Below are positions 1 to 4,982 of a stretch of DNA of 5,010 nt, piece by piece. Numbering within the stretch: position 1 is the first letter of the stretch; each line of letters starts with the position of its first letter. Source of the DNA: UMGS1502 sp045545435 (lineage in GTDB: Bacteria; Actinomycetota; Coriobacteriia; Coriobacteriales; Eggerthellaceae). The notes beneath the pieces are model-generated. The model was not told the DNA's origin and did no database searches. It was given only the letters and a program-made list of their open reading frames with translations. The position numbers and the translations under genes are program-made. The stretch is from contig JAZQAV010000195.1 in the NCBI GenBank assembly GCA_045545435.1, positions 1 through 5,010 of the forward strand, in the 5' to 3' direction.

Positions 1-25
1 CGCGCGAGCCGCCGCTTGTCATCAT
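1..25 (-). CDS. Start of an unidentified gene running off the left edge (partial)
   Basis: Two consecutive ATG codons (at 25 and 22, reading leftward) open a frame that begins MMTSGGSR and leaves the window. A purine-rich AGAGGAG sits just upstream (27-33). Its spacing suits the second ATG (22) better than the first, so the true start may be 22. The gene begins only about 20 bases after the stop codon of the helix-turn-helix gene at 46-303, so the two are probably co-transcribed. Eight residues are too few to identify it. In tRNA-linked elements an integrase or replication protein often follows the excisionase-like gene, but that is only an expectation from context. Confidence 0.5.
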
Positions 26-45
26 GCTCCTCTTTCAGTCGTCGT

Positions 46-303
46 CTATTCTTGGCCGCCCTCTTGCAGGTAGAGGAAGTTCCTGTCGTACCAGTCGATG
101 AGCTCGTCGCGCTGGATGAGATAGTTCCTCTTCCTGCCCTCGAAGCGCCTGATCGGTAATGGGTCCACCTTCCTTTCGGCCATCGCATAGACGCGACCCC
201 TGCTCCAGTGCAGAAGCGCCGCGACCTCCCTGACGTTGTAGAAGTCCTTCAGGAGGACCAGCGTTCCGCTCTCGTGTTCTATGCTGCGATTATCTGCTGC
301 CAT
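46..303 (-). CDS. Small excisionase-type (HTH_17/MerR-like) DNA-binding protein, 85 aa
   Basis: A winged-helix DNA-binding protein of the excisionase/AlpA type, a family that bends DNA at attachment sites or acts as a small transcription regulator. Residues 21-72 hold the domain: FYNVREVAALLHWSRGRVYA is the helix-turn-helix, and the following PLPIRRF...YLIQRDELIDWY is the wing and C-terminal helix typical of this fold. There is no other domain. The ATG at 303 was chosen because GAGG lies five bases upstream (309-312); an in-frame GTG at 351 would add 16 residues but has no ribosome site. The frame ends with TAG at 46. It follows the other helix-turn-helix gene after a 141-base gap and precedes another gene start by about 20 bases. 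Whether it is a true excisionase or a regulator cannot be told from sequence alone. Confidence 0.75.
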   Translation of the reverse strand: MAADNRSIEHESGTLVLLKDFYNVREVAALLHWSRGRVYAMAERKVDPLPIRRFEGRKRNYLIQRDELIDWYDRNFLYLQEGGQE

Positions 304-332
304 TGCTACCTCGTTTCTGGAGCGTTGCAAGG

Positions 333-380
333 GCCGAGCAGGCAGCGACACGAGCGCCGGGCACAGTATCGCCGAGCAGG
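333..380. repeat. Pair of 10-bp direct repeats GCCGAGCAGG
   Basis: GCCGAGCAGG occurs at 333-342 and again at 371-380, 38 bases apart, in the gap between the two helix-turn-helix genes. A 10-bp palindrome, CCTCATGAGG, lies at 415-424 in the same gap. They could be binding sites for one of the neighbouring regulators. The motif is short and GC-rich, so chance is possible. Confidence 0.35.
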
Positions 381-444
381 TAAGATGCTATACGTTCGGC
401 CGTTTCCGGGTGTACCTCATGAGGGTCAGCTGGGACAATCTGTC

Positions 445-822
445 TCACCGCTCGTCGCCTCCATCGGCGAAGTCGGCGACCGACTGCTGCGCGCGCTGCA
501 GGTACTCCTCGAGCGCCTTGCGGTTCACGCGGATCGTCTTGGTGCCCAGCTTCGCCGCCGGCATCTCGCCCTGGTGGATGAGCTTGTAGATGGACGTGAG
601 CGAGATCTGCAGGTAGAGCTGCACCGCGCGCACGTCCAGCCACACGTCCGAGCCGTCGCCCGGCATGTTCAGTAGCTCCATGCGCTGGGCGTCGCCGGGG
701 CCCGTTGGCAGGTAGACGCCGGCTTCGTCCGTGAGGGGAGCGAACCCAGAGGGCGCTCCATAGACCATATAGGGGTTTGGGATCTGGCCGGCGCTCTGGG
801 GCGCGGCCGTATGTGCTTGCAT
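445..822 (-). CDS. Excisionase-family helix-turn-helix protein with N-terminal extension, 125 aa
   Basis: A DNA-binding protein of the excisionase (HTH_17) family. Residues 61-110 form the domain: WLDVRAVQLYLQISLTSIYKL matches the helix-turn-helix, IHQGEMPAAKLG the turn and wing, and TIRVNRKALEEYLQR the closing strand and helix. Residues 1-60 are a Pro/Gly/Ala-rich, probably disordered extension with no recognised motif. The tail (111-125) is acidic. The ATG at 822 is preferred because a perfect AGGAGGT lies seven bases upstream; a TTG at 894 in the same frame has no such site. It is the first gene of the leftward group and faces a 500-base repeat-rich region toward the tRNA. Family knowledge suggests control of excision or of the downstream genes. 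The exact role is inferred. Confidence 0.8.
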   Translation of the reverse strand: MQAHTAAPQSAGQIPNPYMVYGAPSGFAPLTDEAGVYLPTGPGDAQRMELLNMPGDGSDVWLDVRAVQLYLQISLTSIYKLIHQGEMPAAKLGTKTIRVNRKALEEYLQRAQQSVADFADGGDER

Positions 823-828
823 CGATAT

Positions 829-835
829 ACCTCCT
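829..835 (-). promoter_or_regulatory. Strong ribosome binding site AGGAGGT
   Basis: Read on the minus strand this is AGGAGGT followed by about six bases and ATG (822). It is a near-perfect complement to the 16S 3' end. It fixes the start of the 125-residue helix-turn-helix protein and rules out the longer TTG-initiated version. Confidence 0.8.
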
Positions 836-855
836 GTCGCATCGGTTCGACCTGA

Positions 856-874
856 CCGCAAAACTCGAGTGCGG
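856..874. promoter_or_regulatory. Inverted repeat upstream of helix-turn-helix gene; possible operator
   Basis: CCGCA (856-860) and TGCGG (870-874) form inverted arms, overlapping the palindrome ACTCGAGT (863-870). It lies about 35 bases upstream of the ATG at 822, where an autoregulatory operator would fit. GCGGATA at 871-877 recurs exactly at 939-945. The function is inferred. Confidence 0.35.
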
Positions 875-909
875 ATACGTCGCTTCAATGGCAAGGGGTT
901 TTACATGCT

Positions 910-945
910 GCGGCGAATAGCGGCAAGAGGCGGAAAACGCGGATA
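910..945. repeat. Four GCGG repeats spaced one helical turn apart
   Basis: GCGG begins at 910, 920, 930 and 939, each followed by an A-rich run (GCGGCGAATA, GCGGCAAGAG, GCGGAAAAC, GCGGATAG). The 10, 10 and 9 base spacing places all copies on one face of the helix. The last copy is also the left arm of GCGGA-tag-TCCGC (939-951). Cooperative small DNA-bending proteins such as excisionases bind arrays of this kind, and an excisionase-like gene lies about 90 bases away. Confidence 0.5.
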
Positions 946-980
946 GTCCGCTAAGGTTCCCTACGTCCATTAACCACGGA

Positions 981-1047
981 ACCCACATACCCGACGGCGC
1001 GCCGGGGCGGATGGGCGGGTCCGCCCCCTGGTGCGTCGGGGCTGGGT
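981..1047. repeat. Three-tier nested inverted repeat (large imperfect palindrome)
   Basis: Three pairs of arms are nested around one centre near 1015-1016: ACCCA (981-985) with TGGGT (1043-1047), CCCGACG (990-996) with CGTCGGG (1034-1040), and GGGGCGGA (1004-1011) with TCCGCCCC (1020-1027). The loop is eight bases. Together they give 20 paired positions interrupted by near-symmetric internal loops. No T-run follows on either strand, so it is not a standard intrinsic terminator. It could be an RNA structure in the leader of the leftward genes, or a DNA cruciform used in recombination, transfer or replication. Confidence 0.55.
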
Positions 1048-1065
1048 CCGGAAGGGGGTTTCCAA

Positions 1066-1327
1066 GGGGGGAATTCGCGTGCTCCGGGCCTCGGAGAGGC
1101 GCCGCTGCTGCGACGCGGGTTGGGATCCGAATTCCCCCGCGTGTCCCGCGAAACGGCGTGATTCCCGCGGAGTAGCGAGAAAATTCCCCCCGAATTCCCC
1201 CGCGATACTATCCTCAAGATAGATAATATGAGGACTTCGGTCGGCTTTTTCATCCTTGACGGAAGGCTCGTTTTCGGGTCGAAAAGGGTCTCAGGGGTAA
1301 ACTTTTTCGGCCGAAAAATTCCCCCGC
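1066..1327. repeat. Dispersed AATTCCCCC(G/C) repeats; candidate arm-type sites
   Basis: GAATTCCCCCGCG occurs identically at 1129-1141 and 1192-1204. Close variants are AATTCCCCCCG at 1182-1192 and AATTCCCCCGCA at 1317-1328. An inverted copy, GGGGGGAATTC, lies at 1066-1076, and a weaker ATTCCCGCGG at 1161-1170. All lie between the helix-turn-helix genes and the tRNA. Repeats of about 11-13 bp in direct and inverted orientation beside an integration site are typical of integrase arm-type sites. That role is inferred from position and pattern. Confidence 0.55.
1271..1318. repeat. Two related palindromes with TTTTCG/CGAAAA arms
   Basis: TTTTCG-ggt-CGAAAA lies at 1271-1285 and the perfect 16-bp palindrome TTTTTCGG/CCGAAAAA at 1303-1318. 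The left arms are 33 bases apart, close to three helical turns. The second directly abuts an AATTCCCCCGC repeat. They resemble paired protein-binding sites. Confidence 0.45.
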
Positions 1328-1328
1328 A

Positions 1329-1363
1329 ATAAAAAATCCCTGACCGTTTTCGCAGGTCAGGGA
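1329..1363 (-). terminator. Intrinsic terminator of the tRNA-fMet unit
   Basis: Read on the minus strand, TCCCTGACC and GGTCAGGGA form a perfect nine-base stem (1355-1363 with 1337-1345) around a nine-base loop, followed at once by six T residues and then ATT. It starts eight bases past the encoded CCA end of the tRNA. Confidence 0.9.
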
Positions 1364-1371
1364 CTTGATTT

Positions 1372-1448
<77 letters not shown>

Positions 1449-1488
1449 ATGTGATGTGAATGCTCTTCAGTTTTCAATGCTGCGACGT

Positions 1489-1530
1489 GGGTTATGAGCC
1501 CGGCGAGCTACCAGACTGCTCCACCCCGCA
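1489..1530 (-). pseudogene. Truncated tRNA-fMet copy (5' half only)
   Basis: These 42 bases match the first 42 bases of the intact tRNA-fMet (1407-1448) except for one position (1503 G against 1421 A, tRNA position 27). The copy covers the 5' acceptor strand, the D arm, the anticodon and three bases of the 3' anticodon stem, and then stops abruptly. No T arm or 3' acceptor strand follows. It lies 40 bases upstream of the intact gene in the same orientation and closer to the shared promoter. It cannot make a functional tRNA. It may be a recombination scar or a decayed tandem gene. Confidence 0.85.
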
Positions 1531-1583
1531 CTATATGTAACGCCACTTCCAAATAACTGTCATTTGTTAAGCAGCAAAAGGAA

Positions 1584-1612
1584 ATTATAGTCACCTCAAT
1601 CGAATAATGCAA
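1584..1612 (-). promoter_or_regulatory. Sigma-70-type promoter of the tRNA-fMet unit
   Basis: On the minus strand, TTGCAT (1607-1612) is followed by a 17-base spacer and a perfect TATAAT (1584-1589). Transcription would begin near 1577, about 47 bases before the truncated tRNA copy and about 130 before the intact gene. The placement fits an original gene at the position of the truncated copy. Confidence 0.75.
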
Positions 1613-1717
1613 GCTCAAGACCTTCGCATCACCTCCCCTTCACATTTCCCCATGCCGCCCAATATACCGCACGATGCTTCTTGCGAAGCGGTTTTACCTT
1701 CGAACCGTAAACGGCAC

Positions 1718-1745
1718 TGTTCAGCGGCGAACTGCGCGCTATATT
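1718..1745 (+). promoter_or_regulatory. Possible promoter of the DUF697 gene
   Basis: TATATT (1740-1745) is a fair -10 element. TGTTCA (1718-1723), 16 bases upstream, is a poor -35. It is the best candidate seen ahead of the membrane-protein gene, giving a leader of about 100 bases. Confidence 0.3.
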
Positions 1746-1765
1746 TCAACACCGTAACACCAAAT

Positions 1766-1779
1766 AAACCAGTTGGTTT
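1766..1779. promoter_or_regulatory. Inverted repeat AAACCA-GT-TGGTTT; possible operator
   Basis: A 14-base near-palindrome with six-base arms and a two-base centre, located some 20 bases past the candidate -10 element and about 70 bases before the start codon of the DUF697 gene. Its position suits a repressor site. There is no direct support for a function. Confidence 0.3.
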
Positions 1780-1851
1780 TACCCCGTGGCAGCGCACAAC
1801 CTAATGGAGTACGATTGCTGCGCCTTAGCCAAGTTGCGAAAGGGGCCCACT

Positions 1852-3036
1852 ATGCCCAATACGCCTCTAGAAACCATCCCTGGTGCAGCCAATAAGCCGA
1901 AACCAGAAACCAAGTTGCTCACCAGCGGCGCCACCGGCAATACCGCCAACGACACACTTCTCACCAGGCGCGATTCCTCAATCCAAAAGCCGCATACCAC
2001 CACCTATGTGGCAGCCGCGTGCGTTGCGCTGCTGCTGGCGCTCACCATGCTCGGAGGCGTCCTTAACGTCGGCGACCACCTTATGGCGGCGCACCCCGCA
2101 CTTGGCTGGATCTTTTACGGCCTGATAGGCGTCCTTATTGTCATTGGCGTCGTAGTGCCCATCGTAAAGGTAGCCCAGCGCCCTATCTTTTCGCTCTACC
2201 AGCTGCGCGATGAACAAGGCCGTGCAAAAATGCGCCGTTGCCGCATGCTCGTGGACAACCTGGTTGCCAACACCGCCATTACCGACCAAGAAATTGCCCA
2301 GCTAGAAAGCTACCTGCAGCAAGGCGACAAGGCCGATGACCTGCTTATTGAGTTCTTCAATAAGCGCTGCGTACCGGCAATTGACGCCGAAACAAAACGC
2401 ACGGCAACCACCGCTTTCTTCATTTCGGCCGTTGCGCACTCACCGCTCATCAGCACGGCTACCATGCTTTCCCTTTGCCTCGACCTAGTACGCAGCATCG
2501 TTGAGATCTGCGGATTTCGCCCCACCAATTTGGGGCTTGCGCGCCTGTACACGCGCGTCATGATAAGCGCGCTCATTATCGGCGGCATTGAGGACTCCGA
2601 CCTCAGCGATCTGTTGGCCCAGCTTATGGGCGGCGGCGCGGGCGCGCGCGTGGGCGGTGTTGTGCTGGGATCCACTGCAGAAGGCCTGGTGAGCGCATTC
2701 TTAGTCTTCCGTGTTGGCGTGATAACCAAACGTTGGCTTACCGCTGCCGACGGTCCGCAACAGATGGCCGCCATTCGCCGCACATCTTATCGCGAGGCGC
2801 TTTCGCTCATGCGCTCAAGTGACTTTGTTGAAACCATCACCGAAACGCTGAAGCAAACGTCATCCGCCGTTGCCTCGAGCGTGGCAGCGTCAGTTGGCAA
2901 CGCCGCACGTTCGACCGCCGATAGCGCCCGCGCGAAAGCGGAATATGCGCGCACCTCCGCAAAAACAAAAGCGGAGTCCATGAGGGACTCCGCTAAATCG
3001 GCGCTTTCGTCTATGCGCCAGCGCATCGGCCGCTAA
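1852..3036 (+). CDS. DUF697 (YcjF-like) membrane protein with 11-mer repeat tail, 394 aa
   Basis: A predicted inner-membrane protein of the DUF697/YcjF type; the biochemical role of the family is not settled. Residues 1-50 are a Pro/Thr-rich cytoplasmic-type segment. Two hydrophobic segments follow at about 52-72 and 84-107. Residues about 185-300 carry the conserved part (FFISAVAHSPLI, a hydrophobic DLVRSIVEICG stretch, and the Gly/Ala-rich MGGGAGARVGGVV helix). The end, 356-388, consists of three 11-residue repeats of the form xxSA(K/R)xKAExx and is rich in Ala, Ser, Lys and Arg. The ATG at 1852 was chosen because AAAGGGG lies six bases upstream; in-frame GTG 1786 and ATG 1804 lack ribosome sites. 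In enterobacteria ycjF follows a YcjX-like ATPase, but no such partner is seen here. Its TAA overlaps the stop of the convergent PPK2 gene. Confidence 0.8.
   Translation: MPNTPLETIPGAANKPKPETKLLTSGATGNTANDTLLTRRDSSIQKPHTTTYVAAACVALLLALTMLGGVLNVGDHLMAAHPALGWIFYGLIGVLIVIGVVVPIVKVAQRPIFSLYQLRDEQGRAKMRRCRMLVDNLVANTAITDQEIAQLESYLQQGDKADDLLIEFFNKRCVPAIDAETKRTATTAFFISAVAHSPLISTATMLSLCLDLVRSIVEICGFRPTNLGLARLYTRVMISALIIGGIEDSDLSDLLAQLMGGGAGARVGGVVLGSTAEGLVSAFLVFRVGVITKRWLTAADGPQQMAAIRRTSYREALSLMRSSDFVETITETLKQTSSAVASSVAASVGNAARSTADSARAKAEYARTSAKTKAESMRDSAKSALSSMRQRIGR
2961..2994 (-). terminator. Intrinsic terminator for the PPK2 gene, inside the opposite coding sequence
   Basis: On the minus strand, AGCGGAGTCC (2985-2994) and GGACTCCGCT (2970-2979) form a perfect ten-base stem with loop CTCAT, followed by TTTGTTTTT (2969-2961). 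It starts 38 bases past the PPK2 stop codon. On the plus strand the same bases encode residues 370-381 of the DUF697 protein. No T-run follows on the plus strand, so it acts in one direction only. Confidence 0.8.
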
Positions 3037-3908
3037 TTGTTCTCCAAGCGCGCGCGGCATTCTTCAAGCACAGCCCGTTGCGCATCGTCCACTTCGGGAT
3101 ACTGCGGGTTGCAATCGCTGAGCACCTTCACCACTGCCTCGCTCACCAGCCAGCGCGCAAACCACTTTTGATCAGCGGGAATAACGTACCACGGCGCATG
3201 TTTGGTTGACGTTTTGTCGATAGCGTCTTCGAAGGCTTTCATGTATTGCGGCCACAATGCGCGCTCGTCCAAATCGCCTGCCGAGAACTTCCAGTTTTTG
3301 GCTTCGGTATCAATGCGCTCAAGGAAGCGCTTCTTCTGCTCCTCAAGACCCACGTTAAGGAAAATCTTCAACAGGCGATAGCCGTTTTCGTACAGATACT
3401 GCTCGAAATCGCGAATCTGGCGGAAGCGCATGTCGAAGAATTCCTGCTCGGGCATATCCACCGTGCGTTTGGGCATGGCGTAGCCCTTGCGCATGTCATG
3501 GACGCGCACCACCAGTACATCTTCGTAGTAAGACCTGTTAAACAGTCCAATGTAGCCGCGCTGAGGCAAATGGCAAATTGCGCGCCACAGGTAATCGTGC
3601 CCCAGCTCTTCTTTTGAAGGCTGCTTGAAGCTGTACACGTTCACGCCCTGCGGGTTCACGCCACCCATCACGTGCTTGATCGTGGAATCTTTGCCCGCGG
3701 CATCCATCGCTTGAATCATGATGACGACGCCTTCGCGCCCGTCTGCATAAAGCTTGTCCTGAAGCTCCATCATGCGTTCGCGATTTTCTTCGGTAAGCTT
3801 CTCGTACTCAGCACGCAATTCCTTGTCGATTTTTGCCGAGGTTGGGTAATCGTCAATTTTAAACGAGCCCGATCCGTCGAACGTGCAGTCTTCCAGCGTG
3901 AATGCCAT
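3033..3908 (-). CDS. ppk2: PPK2-family polyphosphate:nucleotide phosphotransferase, 291 aa
   Basis: A cytosolic enzyme that transfers phosphate between inorganic polyphosphate and nucleotides. This subfamily (PPK2-related type 1, like class III enzymes) typically makes ADP or ATP from AMP or ADP using polyphosphate. The Walker A loop is at residues 66-75 (QAMDAAGKDS, Lys73). The Walker B-like segment is at 118-130 (GYIGLFNRSYYED). The lid lies at about 194-216 (RFLERID...NWKFSAGDLDER). The conserved end APWYVIPADQKWF is at 238-250. Its length matches the usual 270-300 residues for a single-domain PPK2. The ATG at 3908 has AAGGAGG five bases upstream (3914-3920). All key motifs appear intact. 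It is divergent from the amidohydrolase and convergent with the DUF697 gene. The nucleotide preference cannot be fixed from sequence alone. Confidence 0.93.
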   Translation of the reverse strand: MAFTLEDCTFDGSGSFKIDDYPTSAKIDKELRAEYEKLTEENRERMMELQDKLYADGREGVVIMIQAMDAAGKDSTIKHVMGGVNPQGVNVYSFKQPSKEELGHDYLWRAICHLPQRGYIGLFNRSYYEDVLVVRVHDMRKGYAMPKRTVDMPEQEFFDMRFRQIRDFEQYLYENGYRLLKIFLNVGLEEQKKRFLERIDTEAKNWKFSAGDLDERALWPQYMKAFEDAIDKTSTKHAPWYVIPADQKWFARWLVSEAVVKVLSDCNPQYPEVDDAQRAVLEECRARLENN

Positions 3909-4084
3909 AAGAGCCTCCTTGCTACCGATATGTAGTTCTGTGAAACGATTGCGAACGCATTAATGAGAGCGCGAATCATCTGCAATGAGTGTAACATCTT
4001 TCAAGCCCGCATTTTAGATTACAGCGTTATACTCCCAGGGCACGGTGCGCACACGCGCCGCATGCTTTTGACGCCAAACCGTTT

Positions 4085-4117
4085 GTTAGCCAAGCTAACT
4101 ACGCGCCCTGAGCTAAC
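4085..4117. promoter_or_regulatory. Repeated GCTAAC motif upstream of amidohydrolase; possible operator
   Basis: GTTAGC-CAA-GCTAAC forms a perfect six-base inverted repeat at 4085-4099. The half-site GCTAAC recurs at 4112-4117, 18 bases after the first. It lies 29-61 bases before the amidohydrolase start. A TATACT (4028-4033) upstream could be a -10 element, though no good -35 is seen. The site may bind a regulator; this is inferred. Confidence 0.4.
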
Positions 4118-4145
4118 GAAGCGCTGCACAAATAAAGGAGCACGA

Positions 4146-4982
4146 ATGACCGTTATAGACGCGCACGCCCATATATATCCCGAAAAAATCGCTGACAAAG
4201 CGGTTACCGCAGTTGGCGATTTCTATGGCATTCCTACGCGGATGGCGGGAAAAGGCACCAGCGAAGATCTGCTGTCCAACTGCGATTGCAGCCCTATCAC
4301 GCATTTCATCGTGCATTCGGTTGCAACTACCGCCCATTCGGTCCCAACCATTAACTCCTTTTTGGCGCAACAGCAAGAGCTGCATCCGCAGTTCATTGCT
4401 TTCGGCACTATGCATCCCGATTTCGAGGACATGGAAGGCGAGGTGCAACGAGCTATTGACCTGGGGCTTCATGGTTTCAAGCTGCACCCCGACACGCAGA
4501 AGGTGAACATGGACGACCCGCGCCTTATGAACTTCTACGAGATAATCGCCGGGCGCGTGCCGCTGGTGGCGCACACGGGTGACTATCGTTACGACTACTC
4601 GTCGCCCGCGCGCCTGCGCAAGGTGCTTCAAGCTTTCCCCGATTTGGTGGTGAACGCCGCGCATTTCAGCGGATGGTCTATTTACGACCGCGCTTACGAC
4701 GACATGTTCTCAGAAGACCGCTACGAGCTTCTGTACAACGAGCGCCTGTTTGTGGACTCGTCCAGCACCGTTGGCTTCACTGGAACGCGCCATCTGGGCG
4801 AGCTGGTGCGCAAATGGGGCGCCGATCGCGTTATGTTCGGCAGCGATTTCCCCATGTGGAACCCCGCGCAAGAACTGGAGGAGCAAATTACCGCTCAGGA
4901 GCCCGGAACATTCTCTGACGACGAACTGGAGAAGATTCTCTATCGCAACGCCGAGCGCTTCTGTGGCGTGACGGTTTCCTAA
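4146..4982 (+). CDS. TIM-barrel metal-dependent amidohydrolase (Amidohydro_2/COG2159), 278 aa
   Basis: A soluble hydrolase or decarboxylase of the amidohydrolase-2 family (related enzymes include ACMSD-type decarboxylases). Metal-site motifs appear in order: DAHAHIYP (His7, His9) on strand 1, GFKLHPD (His114), VAHTGD (His143), NAAHFSG (His173) and FGSDFPMW (Asp234), which fits the family's usual metal ligands and catalytic aspartate. The end (residues 258-273, DDELEKILYRNAERFCG) matches the family's closing helix. The length of 278 is normal for the small bacterial members. The ATG at 4146 follows AAAGGAG with five bases between; the frame stays open back to 3963, but that upstream part lacks a ribosome site. 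The substrate cannot be inferred. The gene stands alone, diverging from PPK2 across 237 bases. Confidence 0.88.
   Translation: MTVIDAHAHIYPEKIADKAVTAVGDFYGIPTRMAGKGTSEDLLSNCDCSPITHFIVHSVATTAHSVPTINSFLAQQQELHPQFIAFGTMHPDFEDMEGEVQRAIDLGLHGFKLHPDTQKVNMDDPRLMNFYEIIAGRVPLVAHTGDYRYDYSSPARLRKVLQAFPDLVVNAAHFSGWSIYDRAYDDMFSEDRYELLYNERLFVDSSSTVGFTGTRHLGELVRKWGADRVMFGSDFPMWNPAQELEEQITAQEPGTFSDDELEKILYRNAERFCGVTVS

Larger units (their letters stand above)
823..1328. other. Repeat-rich non-coding region between element genes and tRNA-fMet
   Basis: About 500 bases with no convincing gene on either strand. Open frames here have no ribosome sites and odd composition. The stretch contains, in order, an inverted repeat near the first gene (856-874), helically phased GCGG repeats (910-942), an inverted pair GGTTCC/GGAACC (955-960, 978-983), a large nested hairpin (981-1047), AATTCCCCC repeats (1066-1327), an inverted pair TCCTCA/TGAGGA (1211-1216, 1229-1234) and two TTTTCG palindromes (1271-1318). 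No strong promoter for the leftward genes was found, although one is expected here. The overall look is that of an attachment and excision control region or an origin-like region. Confidence 0.6.
1..1371. mobile_element. Putative end of a tRNA-fMet-associated integrative element (partial)
   Basis: This is inferred, not proven. The block lies directly downstream of the 3' end of an initiator tRNA gene, a common target of tyrosine recombinases. It is visibly more GC-rich than the region from 1450 onward. It holds two adjacent excisionase-type helix-turn-helix genes and a repeat-dense non-coding stretch of the kind seen around attachment sites. No integrase, conjugation or phage structural gene is visible, so the kind of element cannot be named. 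The right boundary is probably within or just beyond the tRNA. The left boundary is outside the window, where a second copy of part of the tRNA would be expected. Confidence 0.45.
1531..1851. other. Intergenic region between the tRNA unit and the DUF697 gene
   Basis: This 320-base, AT-richer stretch has no supported gene. It holds the leftward tRNA promoter, a weak candidate rightward promoter (1718-1745), an inverted repeat (1766-1779) and the leader of the DUF697 gene. A five-base hairpin followed by GGTTTT (1676-1695) is too weak to call a terminator. Confidence 0.6.

Noticed and set aside
208..675. Plus-strand open frame antisense to both helix-turn-helix genes
   Set aside because: Composition (His/Arg/Leu-rich) is typical of an antisense frame. 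The minus-strand genes have clear domains and ribosome sites.
290..988. Long minus-strand open frame (232 residues) over the helix-turn-helix gene
   Set aside because: It is an out-of-frame shadow of the 445-822 gene, Arg/Ala-rich as expected in high-GC DNA, with no ribosome site and no domain.
1066..1204. CRISPR-like array formed by the AATTCCCCC repeats
   Set aside because: The repeats are too short, irregularly spaced and in both orientations, and there are no uniform spacers or cas genes.
951..1253. Minus-strand open frame of 100 residues beginning MKKPTEVLILSILRIV
   Set aside because: The first 16 residues look plausible, but only AAGG directly abuts the ATG, too close for a ribosome site. 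The rest is Pro/Arg/Gly-rich sequence produced by the GC-rich repeats and hairpin, with no recognisable domain.
1676..1695. Possible plus-strand terminator (GCTTC-TTGC-GAAGC then GGTTTT)
   Set aside because: The stem is only five bases and is followed by GG before a short T-run, and no plus-strand gene ends upstream of it.
3246..3617. Plus-strand frame of 123 residues opposite PPK2
   Set aside because: It is the antisense shadow of a well-conserved enzyme gene whose motifs are all on the minus strand.
3963..4145. Upstream in-frame extension of the amidohydrolase
   Set aside because: The 61 extra residues have no family similarity. The HxH motif normally sits within the first ten residues, and the strong ribosome site lies just before 4146.
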